This document shows, piece by piece, positions 33,557-41,412 of a stretch of DNA of 64,000 nt. The notes under the pieces were generated by a model. It did no database searches. It was not told the origin of the DNA and saw only the letters and a list, made by a program, of their open reading frames with translations. Within the stretch, counting starts at the first letter, position 1. Each line of letters begins with the position of its first letter. The position numbers and the translations under genes are program-made. Location: assembly GCA_900540385.1 (NCBI GenBank), contig UQFY01000002.1:62001-126000 (forward strand), in the 5' to 3' direction. This DNA comes from an uncultured Mollicutes bacterium. GTDB lineage: Bacteria; Bacillota_I; Bacilli_A; RFN20; CAG-826.

Positions 33557-36291
33557 TATTCTTCTCCTAAAGCGGCAAGGCAACGTGAGCAAAGCACAGA
33601 ACCGTTTTCACGCATGACAGCGTCTTTTTTATGGTTTCTGCATCTTTCGCACACAGGGTCATCATCTTTTTCGATCACAGCCTTCGTTTCGCCTTCAGTG
33701 ATATTTGCTTCAGAAACACCGAATAAACGCGCAATTTCGTTATCATCAAGTTTCTTTAAAACATTGAAGAGAGTTTCGTTATTAGTAAAGACTTCCGCTT
33801 TCGCTTCGGTTGAAGAACCGATGACTCCAGAAGCACGTTTTTCTTCCAAAGCTTTCAAAACAATTGACCTTAAAGCGATGAAATCATCGTATTCTTTTAA
33901 GGTTTCCTCGCTATATTCATGGCTTTCTTTTGGCATGTCCTCTAATTGAGGAGATGCTTTCTTAACGCCAGGAATAAAGGAATAGACTTCATCCATGGTG
34001 AAGGAAAGTATTGGGTTAAAGAGCAAGCACATTTCAAAGCTGAGTTTATAAAGAACGTATTGCACAGCTTTTCTTCTTGTAGAAAGAGCATCTTCGCAAT
34101 AAAGAATGTCTTTTGCATAGTCTAAGTAGAAATTTGATAATTCAACCAAGAAGTTGGTTAAAGACATCGTTACGGAAGCGAAGGAGAAATTGTCATAATC
34201 TCTAAGCGTTTTATTCTTTACGGCCTCAAATTTCGCTAAAACCCACTTATCAGCTGGATATAGTTCTGGTTCCTCTTTTGGCTGGATATATGGTCTATCT
34301 TCACCATCTTGGAGGTTTCCAAGCATGAACTTGAAGGTGTTTCTGATCTTACGGTATTGTTCGGATACGCTTTGAATGATGCTTTCGGAAATACGGACAT
34401 CAGCGACATAGTTGACGCTTGCTGCCCATAAACGGAGGATATCCGCGCCAAATTGGTTTGCAACCTTGCTAGGATCAATGCCATTTCCCGCGGATTTAGA
34501 CATCTTGTTCCAGTTTTCATCCATAACCCAACCATGAGTTAAAGTCTCTTTATAAGGGGCACAGCCATTATAAGCAACGCTAAGAATCAAAGAAGAGTTA
34601 AACCATCCACGATATTGGTCATTTCCTTCCAAATAGAGATCAGCAGGGAATTTTAATCCTCTTTCTTGAACGGTTCCTGCCCAGGAAGTTCCCGAATCAA
34701 ACCAAACATCCATGATGTCGGTTTCCTTACGGAAATTGCCATTTGGTGAGGCTTTAGAGGTATATCCTTCAGGAAGAAGCTCTTTTGCACTGTATTTCCA
34801 CCAGGCATTAGAGCCTTCTTTTGCGATTAAATCGTGAATATGAGCAAAGACTTCTTTCTCAATGATTGGAGAGCCATCTTCGTTATAGATAATCGGAATT
34901 GGAACACCCCAGGCTCTTTGTCTTGAAATGCACCAATCGCCACGGTCTTTAATCATGTTGACCATCTTTTCTTCGCCCCAAGCAGGATTCCATTTCACTT
35001 CACGGACCGCATCGATCAATTCTTGACGGATGGATTCGATGGAGAAGAACCATTGTGGGGTAACACGGAAGATAATCGGTTTATGGGTGCGCCAATCATG
35101 TGGGTAAGAGTGAATGATGTCCACTTCTTTGAGCATATGGCCATTTTCTTTCAATAAATCACAGACTTTATCGTTTGCATCCTGATAGAAAAGTCCATCG
35201 CATGGATCTCCTTCTCCAAGATGCATAATGCCCTTGTCATCGACTTGTTTTAAAGGGCCGATGCCATATTTTGCACAAGCATTAAAGTCATCCACGCCAA
35301 AATCCGGAGCGGTATGAACGCATCCTGTACCATCGCTATCCGTGACAAAGGAAGCAACGATAATCAAGGATGTACGGTCCTTATACAATGGGTGACGAAC
35401 GGTAGCGTATTCCAATTCTTGCCCTTTGAAAGATTTGATTAAATCGCATTTTTCAAAGCCTAGTTCTTCTTTGATTTTTCCTTCAAGGCTTCTTAAGAAG
35501 ACGAATTGTCCTTTTTCGGTTTGGAATAAGCCATATTCAAAACGAGGGTTCAAAGTGATGGCTTGATCTCCAGGAATTGTCCATGGAGTGGTTGTCCAAG
35601 CAATGATTTTTGCATCATTTGGTACAACGCCTTTTCCATCGATGAAATCAAAATAAATATAAAGCGTTCTTGCTGGAACATCAGCGTATTCGACTTCCGC
35701 TTCAGCTAAAGCGGATTCGCTCGATGGCGACCAATAAACCGGCTTCAATCCTTTATAAATGAGTCCTTTTAAAGCCATTTTGGCGAAAACATCAATTTGA
35801 TGCGCTTCGTATTCTGGTAAAAGGGTAAGGTATGGATGATCATAGTCGCCTAAACAGCCTAAACGTCTAATTTGTCCTTTTTGATGCTCGACTTGTTTTA
35901 AAGCGTATTCTTTACAAAGGTTTCTAAAATCAACAACTGGCGTAGTTTTACGGTTTACTCCACTTTTTGTGACCTTTACTTCAATTGGAAGACCATGGGT
36001 ATCCCAGCCGAAAATGAAAGGGGTTTTGTATCCTTCCATATTTTTGAAACGGATGATGAAATCCTTCAAAAGACGGTTAAGCATATGGCCGCAATGGATG
36101 TCGCCATTGGCATATGGAGGGCCATCATGAAGAAGATATTCATCGCAGCCATCGCGGTTTTCATTCATTTTTTCGTAAAGATGCATATCTTCCCAATGGC
36201 TAAGCATCTTTGGTTCCTTGTTAATGAGGTTGGCTCTCATTTCGAAGCCAGTACGTGGCATTAACAGGGTCTTTTTCATTTCATTTCCCAT
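33556..36291 (-). CDS. ileS: Isoleucyl-tRNA synthetase
   Basis: Class I synthetase charging tRNA-Ile, with editing. The 911 residues from MGNEMKKTLLMPRTGF have HIGH-type motif DGPPYANGDIHCGHML, CP1 editing domain with AWTTTPWTIPGD, KMSKSAGNG and the C-terminal zinc finger CERCRNH...CSRCLAALG. This is the bacterial (mupirocin-sensitive-type) architecture. AAGGAG is 5 nt before the ATG. It is controlled by a T-box and heads ileS-lspA-rluD. Confidence 0.97.
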   Translation of the reverse strand: MGNEMKKTLLMPRTGFEMRANLINKEPKMLSHWEDMHLYEKMNENRDGCDEYLLHDGPPYANGDIHCGHMLNRLLKDFIIRFKNMEGYKTPFIFGWDTHGLPIEVKVTKSGVNRKTTPVVDFRNLCKEYALKQVEHQKGQIRRLGCLGDYDHPYLTLLPEYEAHQIDVFAKMALKGLIYKGLKPVYWSPSSESALAEAEVEYADVPARTLYIYFDFIDGKGVVPNDAKIIAWTTTPWTIPGDQAITLNPRFEYGLFQTEKGQFVFLRSLEGKIKEELGFEKCDLIKSFKGQELEYATVRHPLYKDRTSLIIVASFVTDSDGTGCVHTAPDFGVDDFNACAKYGIGPLKQVDDKGIMHLGEGDPCDGLFYQDANDKVCDLLKENGHMLKEVDIIHSYPHDWRTHKPIIFRVTPQWFFSIESIRQELIDAVREVKWNPAWGEEKMVNMIKDRGDWCISRQRAWGVPIPIIYNEDGSPIIEKEVFAHIHDLIAKEGSNAWWKYSAKELLPEGYTSKASPNGNFRKETDIMDVWFDSGTSWAGTVQERGLKFPADLYLEGNDQYRGWFNSSLILSVAYNGCAPYKETLTHGWVMDENWNKMSKSAGNGIDPSKVANQFGADILRLWAASVNYVADVRISESIIQSVSEQYRKIRNTFKFMLGNLQDGEDRPYIQPKEEPELYPADKWVLAKFEAVKNKTLRDYDNFSFASVTMSLTNFLVELSNFYLDYAKDILYCEDALSTRRKAVQYVLYKLSFEMCLLFNPILSFTMDEVYSFIPGVKKASPQLEDMPKESHEYSEETLKEYDDFIALRSIVLKALEEKRASGVIGSSTEAKAEVFTNNETLFNVLKKLDDNEIARLFGVSEANITEGETKAVIEKDDDPVCERCRNHKKDAVMRENGSVLCSRCLAALGEE

Positions 36292-36516
36292 TTTTTCTCC
36301 TTTGGGCAAAAAGAAAACGCCCCCTAAGGGCGCTATTTGCGCGGTACCACCTTAGTTCGGATATACATCCGCTCTCGAGACACTTGTAACGTAAGTTTTG
36401 CGTCTTCCTTACATCTCTTCAGGAAGAAGGCTACCATAGTGATGGATGTTTAGCTTGCCCCGTTCTCATCCAAGGGGCTCTCTGTCATTTGCCGTGATCG
36501 CTCTATGATCTTCGCC
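36292..36516 (-). promoter_or_regulatory. T-box riboswitch of ileS
   Basis: Contains AAGGTGGTACCGCG (36336-36349 region, minus strand), followed by the terminator GCGCCC-TTAG-GGGCGT-type stem and TTTTCTTTTT. Stem I elements including AGAGCG... and GGTAGC blocks precede it. The specifier was not placed with certainty. Confidence 0.93.
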
Positions 36517-36522
36517 GAGACA

Positions 36523-36551
36523 AATATAGTTGATTCCCCTTCTCTTTTCAA
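36523..36551 (-). promoter_or_regulatory. ileS promoter
   Basis: Minus strand TTGAAA (36546-36551), 17-nt spacer, TATATT (36523-36528). Confidence 0.7.
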
Positions 36552-36559
36552 CAAAATTG

Positions 36560-36583
36560 AAAAAAGCCTTCTATAAAGAAGGC
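36560..36583 (-). terminator. Intrinsic terminator after ftsZ
   Basis: Minus strand GCCTTC-TTTATA-GAAGGC followed by TTTTTT, separating ftsZ from the ileS promoter. Confidence 0.85.
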
Positions 36584-36604
36584 CGAAAAATGATTTTTTT
36601 CTAT

Positions 36605-37750
36605 TTATTCGTGATCGAAATGAGGACGTAAGGTATCACTCAAATCAATATCAGGACCATATTCGTTAGAAGAATCTGTTTTTGAAGAATCTGGAACGGT
36701 GCTTTCCATATTCGAAAGAGGGTTGATAATTGGTCCATCATCTGGAGCTGAAATAAAGTCACGATCCCCATCAAAATCCGAAGCAATGACGCTCACGACG
36801 AGAGAATCTTCGAGATTTGGGTTAATGGAAACGCCGAATTTCATATCCGTGATGCCACCCGCTTCCTCAACGATTTTCATCGCACATTTCTGTGCTTCAT
36901 ACATTGTAACTTGTGGTCCACAAGTAACGGCGCAAATAGCACGCTTAGCGCCTTGAACCTTTGCTTCCAAAAGTGGAGAGTTAATCGCATTTAAAGCGGC
37001 TTCTTCCGCTTTGTTCGGGCCTTTTCCCATGCCAAAGCCAATCAAAGCGACACCCGAATCCTTTAAGGTGGACTTCACGTCAGCGAAATCAAGATTCATC
37101 ATCGCTGGGACCAAAATAAGGTCAGCAACCGTTTTCACCGATTGAGCCAAAATGTGATCCGATTCTTGGAAGGCTTGATCGATTGGAGCTCCACCAGATG
37201 AAGTAAGAAGCTTATCATTCGAAACAATAATGATGGAATCGACGACATTTTTAAGGTTTGTTAAACCTTGAATGGCGTTTTCTGTACGCTGTTTTCCTTC
37301 AAAGGTGAAAGGTCTTGTGACGATAGCGACAGTTAAGGCACCAGAATCTTTCGCGATTTTAGCAACTACCGGAGCAGCACCCGTGCCAGTTCCTTTTCCC
37401 ATGCCGGCAGCAATAAAGACCATATCCGCTCCAGCAACCACTTTTTTAATGGTTTCTATGGATTGCTCTGCGGCCATTTTTCCTACCGATGGATCTCCTC
37501 CAGCGCCAAGGCCTTTGGTGGTTTGTTTGCCTAAAATAACACGATTTGGCGCTTTAGATGAAGCCAAAGCTTGTCTATCGGTGTTCATGACATAGAAATC
37601 TACGTTTTGAATATTGTCATCAATCATACGATTGACGGCGTTATTTCCTGCTCCACCAATGCCAATGACGACAATTTTAGCAACAGGCTCAAAACTATCT
37701 AAATCATCACTATTGATGTCATTATCGAAATTATCTAATTCCTCATCCAT
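36605..37750 (-). CDS. ftsZ: Cell division GTPase FtsZ
   Basis: Tubulin homologue that forms the division ring. The 381 residues have an acidic N-terminal extension (1-22), the GTP-binding core starting IVVIGIGGAGNNAVNRM, the T7 loop NLDFADVKSTL and a C-terminal acidic linker. The tubulin signature GGGTGTG reads GKGTGTG (Lys119): the DNA codon is AAA. The C-terminal end DIDLSDTLRPHFDHE lacks the usual conserved basic FtsA-binding peptide. It follows ftsA by 14 nt and ends at a strong terminator. Confidence 0.95.
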   Translation of the reverse strand: MDEELDNFDNDINSDDLDSFEPVAKIVVIGIGGAGNNAVNRMIDDNIQNVDFYVMNTDRQALASSKAPNRVILGKQTTKGLGAGGDPSVGKMAAEQSIETIKKVVAGADMVFIAAGMGKGTGTGAAPVVAKIAKDSGALTVAIVTRPFTFEGKQRTENAIQGLTNLKNVVDSIIIVSNDKLLTSSGGAPIDQAFQESDHILAQSVKTVADLILVPAMMNLDFADVKSTLKDSGVALIGFGMGKGPNKAEEAALNAINSPLLEAKVQGAKRAICAVTCGPQVTMYEAQKCAMKIVEEAGGITDMKFGVSINPNLEDSLVVSVIASDFDGDRDFISAPDDGPIINPLSNMESTVPDSSKTDSSNEYGPDIDLSDTLRPHFDHE

Positions 37751-37764
37751 AATGGTCTCCTCTT

Positions 37765-38964
37765 TTATTCTCTACGAAGTGATGAGACGCCACGGCAATT
37801 CTCAATCAAATTCGATTTTTTAATTTTTCCTTCCGCCACAATCATGCCTAAGACATTCGTCGCAGACGCTTCCCTTCCACCAATAACGTTAGGAAGGTAA
37901 GCGAACATTTTACGGGTGCCAAAGTTAGGAGCAAGCAAATTTCCAATTCCTTTTAAACGACTTCCTCCGCCGGTTAGAAGAATAGGATATGTGCCGTATT
38001 CTTGCCCATTTGAGGCGTTTAATTGTTTTAAAGCCACATCCAAGTAATTGTGGAATTCATTAAAATAGTCTTCAATTACACGGTTAACGTCTTTTTGATG
38101 AATCTTGATTTTAATCCCATTTTCATTTGTTCCCGTATAAAGAGGGGTTTCAAATTGATGGGCGTTAAGGTCGTAGCCGAATTTTTCTTTAATGGAATTA
38201 GCCTCTTCTAAAGGAATGCTTAATTCTTTCGATATTTTCTCGCTTAAAGAAGCTCCCCCAATCTTGATGAAACGTGAAGAATAGGGTTCACCTTTACCAA
38301 TAAAAGAGACAGTTGTTAAATCCGCGCCCATGTCAAAAAGGACGTAGGATTCTGGATATCCTGGAGTAAGTTTGATAAGTTGTGAGGCGCAATAAGAGGC
38401 GACCCCGCTCCTTAAAACACGGAAACCAGCATCTTGCATCACTTGGCTAAAATCCGTAAGTAAATCCTGTGGAAGAGTATAAACTTTTGCTCTAATCGTA
38501 AGGGTTTCGCTTTTTACACCTAGAGGTGGTTCTTTAAACGCCTGGCGATTGGCAACATAGTAATTCGGAACGACATCAACGATCGTATTTCCTTGTTCTA
38601 CAACTTGCTTGTAGATAAGGGACATCACGTTCTCCACGTCCACTGGAGCGATAGCGTCATCCGAGGCGACAACACGAGAAGCCTTATCGCATTGGAAGAC
38701 TTTAAAGCCCAAAGAAGGCAAGACTAAGGAAACCGCATTCGGTTCCGCTTTGAAATCTAAAGGCGCATCGGAAATGTTATGGAATTCGTTTAACGCTTCC
38801 ACAAGCTTATCGTGATTAACAATTCGTCCGAAAGAAACAATGCCATGTATTGGTTTTTTCTTGTAATAGAGCAAATGTGGCACGTTGTTAGAAACGTAAC
38901 CAACTGCATATTTGATATAGGAGGAAGTTATCTCCAAAGCACGTGAATAACGAACATTTTCCAT
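37765..38964 (-). CDS. ftsA: Cell division protein FtsA
   Basis: Actin-like protein that ties FtsZ filaments to the membrane. The 399 residues have the actin-fold phosphate motifs YVLFDMGADLTTVSFI and LLTGGGSRLKGI and an SHS2-like 1C domain. The C-terminus NLIENCRGVSSLRRE may act as the membrane-binding helix, though it is less clearly amphipathic than usual. The start is ATG 38964, 6 nt after TAGAAT; an ATG two codons earlier is less likely. ftsA-ftsZ form their own transcript, separate from mraZ-rsmH. Confidence 0.93.
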   Translation of the reverse strand: MENVRYSRALEITSSYIKYAVGYVSNNVPHLLYYKKKPIHGIVSFGRIVNHDKLVEALNEFHNISDAPLDFKAEPNAVSLVLPSLGFKVFQCDKASRVVASDDAIAPVDVENVMSLIYKQVVEQGNTIVDVVPNYYVANRQAFKEPPLGVKSETLTIRAKVYTLPQDLLTDFSQVMQDAGFRVLRSGVASYCASQLIKLTPGYPESYVLFDMGADLTTVSFIGKGEPYSSRFIKIGGASLSEKISKELSIPLEEANSIKEKFGYDLNAHQFETPLYTGTNENGIKIKIHQKDVNRVIEDYFNEFHNYLDVALKQLNASNGQEYGTYPILLTGGGSRLKGIGNLLAPNFGTRKMFAYLPNVIGGREASATNVLGMIVAEGKIKKSNLIENCRGVSSLRRE

Positions 38965-38970
38965 AAGCAT

Positions 38971-38976
38971 ATTCTA
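38971..38976 (-). promoter_or_regulatory. ftsA-ftsZ -10 element
   Basis: TAGAAT on the minus strand, 6 nt before ATG 38964. No convincing -35 is seen. Confidence 0.45.
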
Positions 38977-39142
38977 TTCTAGAATAAGAATATTACTTTG
39001 CCAACAACATTTAGAAGTAACTTAGAATGTATTTAGTACTTTTTTAGTTGTTTTTGTTGAAATAGAACAATATAGATAAAAATTAGATAACATCTAACAA
39101 TTTTAATAAAATGAAAAGAAAGAACCTAAATTATAAATTGAA
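38977..39142. other. AT-rich gap upstream of ftsA
   Basis: Between the ftsL-like terminator and the ftsA promoter. It holds one short inverted repeat, TTAGAT-AAC-ATCTAA (39083-39097), and no reading frame I can support. Confidence 0.45.
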
Positions 39143-39176
39143 AGAAAAAAGAGAGCCTTAATTTTCTTGGCTCTCT
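39143..39176 (-). terminator. Intrinsic terminator overlapping the end of the ftsL-like gene
   Basis: Minus strand AGAGAGCC / GGCTCTCT stem with the TAA stop in its loop, followed by TTTTTTC. Confidence 0.85.
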
Positions 39177-39412
39177 TGTGGGATTTCCGTTTTTTCTTCT
39201 TCGGAAGGAGACTCTGAAGAGTCTTCTTGGCTGCTACTTACCTGACTCGTGTTCTTGTATTCTTCAGCATGTGCTTCTGCTACACGATAGGATAAGCCAA
39301 CCGGAATGGCACAAAGCGAGAAGAAGCCAAACACAATCAAGGATGCTTTTAAAAGCATTTGTTTGCGGTAATATCCACGCTTATGTCCGCTTTTTTCTAA
39401 CTTATCTTTCAT
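39158..39412 (-). CDS. Small single-span membrane protein in the ftsL position
   Basis: 84 residues. A basic cytoplasmic start (MKDKLEKSGHKRGYYRKQM), one membrane helix at about 19-41, then an outer tail rich in Ser and Glu ending ESQEN. The gene order mraZ-rsmH-this gene puts it where ftsL lies in other Bacillota, and topology fits, but the outer part is acidic and low-complexity, not a leucine-zipper coiled coil, so it may not be a functional FtsL. AAGGAG is 9 nt before the ATG, which overlaps the rsmH end by 11 nt. Confidence 0.65.
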   Translation of the reverse strand: MKDKLEKSGHKRGYYRKQMLLKASLIVFGFFSLCAIPVGLSYRVAEAHAEEYKNTSQVSSSQEDSSESPSEEEKTEIPQESQEN

Positions 39413-40355
39413 TGTCGTCTTCTCCTTTCTTTTCAATACATCTTAATTTAGCTGGTTTAGAACGATGGTTCTCTTCTAGCTCTTTTTCCCCTGCTACAAT
39501 CGGTTTTTTGGATATTTGTCGATAAGGGGCCTTCTTTATTTCGTTTGGTCTAAGTTCAAGATCATCTCGATTTCCTTCTATTACTGATAGGGAACGGAAC
39601 TTATCTTTAACTAATCTATCTTCAAGGCTTTGGAAGGTGATGATGGCGATTCTTCCACCCGGTTTTAGCACTTCATCGAAAGTGTCTAACAATTGGTGGA
39701 GGTTTCCTAATTCATCGTTTGTTTCTACTCTTAAGGCTTGGAAGATTTGTTTGGCTGGATGGCCTTTTTTAGCCAATTCTCTAGCAGGTTTTACGCGTTT
39801 GATTAACTCCACGAGTTCGCCTGTCGTTTCAATCTCTTTCGTTTCTCTTTCTTTTACTATTTCTTTAGCGATTTGATAAGAGAAAGGGTCTTCACCATAA
39901 TCCTTAAATACTTTGAGAAGTCTTTCGAATGGATAGGTATTAACGATAATCTTGGCGTTGAGTGGATTTTCTCTATCCATTCTCATATCCAAAGGTGCGT
40001 CTTCACGGTAAGAGAAGCCTCTTTCCGCTTCATCGAATTGAGGGGATGAAACACCTAAATCAGCGGTGATTCCGTCCACTTCTGTTATCCCTCTTTCTTG
40101 AAGCTCTTTAACGAAATAGGCGAAATTGGACTTGATGATGGTGAAGTTATTTCCCGTCTTTTCTAGTCTTTCCTTACTTTCGTCAATGGCTTCTTGATCC
40201 ATATCAAAGGAATAAAGATGGCCATTTGGGATTCTTTTAAGGATGGCTTCGGAGGTGCCTCCTCTTCCTAAAGTGAGGTCGACATACACTCCATCTGGAC
40301 GTATATCCATGACATCCATCGTTTCGTTAAGAAGGACGCTATAATGATAGCCCAT
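39402..40355 (-). CDS. rsmH: 16S rRNA (cytosine-1402-N4) methyltransferase
   Basis: Methylates N4 of C1402 in 16S rRNA using S-adenosylmethionine. The 317 residues begin YHYSVLLNETMDVM and contain the SAM motif VDLTLGRGGTSEAIL, GITADLGVSSPQFDEAERGFSY (given here only as the start and end of the block) and a Lys-rich C-terminus. It follows mraZ by one base and is in the conserved division-cluster position, although the wall-synthesis genes that usually follow are missing. Confidence 0.95.
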   Translation of the reverse strand: MGYHYSVLLNETMDVMDIRPDGVYVDLTLGRGGTSEAILKRIPNGHLYSFDMDQEAIDESKERLEKTGNNFTIIKSNFAYFVKELQERGITEVDGITADLGVSSPQFDEAERGFSYREDAPLDMRMDRENPLNAKIIVNTYPFERLLKVFKDYGEDPFSYQIAKEIVKERETKEIETTGELVELIKRVKPARELAKKGHPAKQIFQALRVETNDELGNLHQLLDTFDEVLKPGGRIAIITFQSLEDRLVKDKFRSLSVIEGNRDDLELRPNEIKKAPYRQISKKPIVAGEKELEENHRSKPAKLRCIEKKGEDDNER

Positions 40356-40356
40356 A

Positions 40357-40797
40357 TCAGTTTCCCTCCTTCGAAAGGTTGCTTAAATCCTCAGCAATCT
40401 TCTCATAAGAGTCTTCGTTCTTCTTCTGATATTCTTCATAAGATGCTTTATCCCAAATCTCAAAATGATCTAAAACACCGATGATAACGACTTCAGAAGA
40501 AAGGCCATAACGTTTTGCGATAGCACTTCCTAAGGAAATTCTTCCATGGGAGTCCGTATCAAGGACTTCCACGCTAGAAAGAGCTAAACGCATATAAGTA
40601 CGTGCCTTTCCTTCAAGGAAAGACATTTTTTCTAAAGAAGAAAGATATTTTTGGAAATCTTTTTCTTCATAAATGGAAAGCGCTCCCTCAAAACCGCGGA
40701 GTAAGTAAAAATGTTCTGGCATCTCTTTGACTAATTTATTAGGCAATTGTAGACGGAATTTGTTATCTAGATTTCTTTGATACGTTCCAAAAAACAT
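40357..40797 (-). CDS. mraZ: Transcriptional regulator MraZ
   Basis: DNA-binding AbrB-like regulator of the division cluster. The 146 residues from MFFGTYQRNLDNKF have the two SpoVT/AbrB-like repeats with the conserved DNKFRLQLP and DSHGRISLG motifs. The true start is ATG 40797; the longer reading begins at a GTG inside the operator. It probably represses its own operon through TGGGA repeats just upstream. Confidence 0.94.
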   Translation of the reverse strand: MFFGTYQRNLDNKFRLQLPNKLVKEMPEHFYLLRGFEGALSIYEEKDFQKYLSSLEKMSFLEGKARTYMRLALSSVEVLDTDSHGRISLGSAIAKRYGLSSEVVIIGVLDHFEIWDKASYEEYQKKNEDSYEKIAEDLSNLSKEGN

Positions 40798-40812
40798 TCC
40801 CACTTTTTCCCA
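40798..40812 (-). promoter_or_regulatory. Candidate MraZ boxes
   Basis: Two direct TGGGA repeats on the minus strand, at 40798-40802 and 40808-40812, with 10-bp period and AAAAG between. This is the spacing known for MraZ sites (TGGGN every 10 bp; AAGTGGG in mycoplasmas). They lie between the AAGGAG (40813-40818) and the ATG, so a protein bound here could also affect translation start choice. Confidence 0.7.
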
Positions 40813-40872
40813 CTCCTTGCAATTAATGTATCACTGTGGGCCATTTCTTGAAAGAAAAATCACCAAAAAGAT

Positions 40873-40899
40873 GAAAAAAGTCTCCGAATGGCGGAGACT
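40873..40899 (-). terminator. Intrinsic terminator after yceD
   Basis: Minus strand AGTCTCCG-CCATT-CGGAGACT followed by TTTTTTC, separating pheS-pheT-yceD from mraZ. Confidence 0.87.
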
Positions 40900-40917
40900 C
40901 TAACTTGAAATGAAGTA

Positions 40918-41412
40918 TTATCGATCGTCCTTTGAAGGGAAAGAAGGCAAATCATCCATGGAGAAATTGCTTCGCTCTTCTTGAAGTTCTTCTTCGCTTA
41001 CGAAAGAAACACCAGAGATTCCCTTTGGAAGAGGAGTGTCTTTTTTCCTAACTAAACGTAAAGGCAAGGATGATTGAAGGACGTCTAATGCAAGTCCATC
41101 TAAATCAATACTTGGGCCTGGGATATAGACACCTTCTTCCATTTCATCTTCTTGATCGATGACTTCCATTTCTTCTTTGCGTTTCATAGGATAGTCGAAT
41201 AAGACATTATCCCTTGTATCATGAACGCGGAGTTTTGCTTGAATTTCAAAAAGTAACAATAGAAAGCCATCTTGGCGCGACACATTCACTTTGTAATGGC
41301 AGGATAAAACCTTGTCTAAAGGATAACGCTTAGGGTATTCTTCAAAGGTTGTGTCGTTTGAAAGAGATTGTTCTCTCCCTTTTATAATGGCGCTCTTATT
41401 GATTTTATTCAT
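40918..41412 (-). CDS. YceD/DUF177 family protein
   Basis: Member of the family linked to 23S rRNA accumulation and normally encoded just before rpmF (L32). The 164 residues show the family pattern: central CHYKVNVSRQDGFLLLLFEIQAKL, DYPMKRKEEM and an acidic region, with GPSIDLDGLALDVLQSSLPL as the conserved core helix. No rpmF follows here: a terminator comes directly after it. It overlaps the pheT stop by one base (TAATG), so it is the last gene of the pheS transcript. Confidence 0.75.
   Translation of the reverse strand: MNKINKSAIIKGREQSLSNDTTFEEYPKRYPLDKVLSCHYKVNVSRQDGFLLLLFEIQAKLRVHDTRDNVLFDYPMKRKEEMEVIDQEDEMEEGVYIPGPSIDLDGLALDVLQSSLPLRLVRKKDTPLPKGISGVSFVSEEELQEERSNFSMDDLPSFPSKDDR

Noticed and set aside
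39083..39097. TTAGAT-AAC-ATCTAA as an operator of ftsA
   Set aside because: Short repeats of this kind arise easily in AT-rich DNA, and it lies about 120 bp from the start; kept only as a note in the gap entry.
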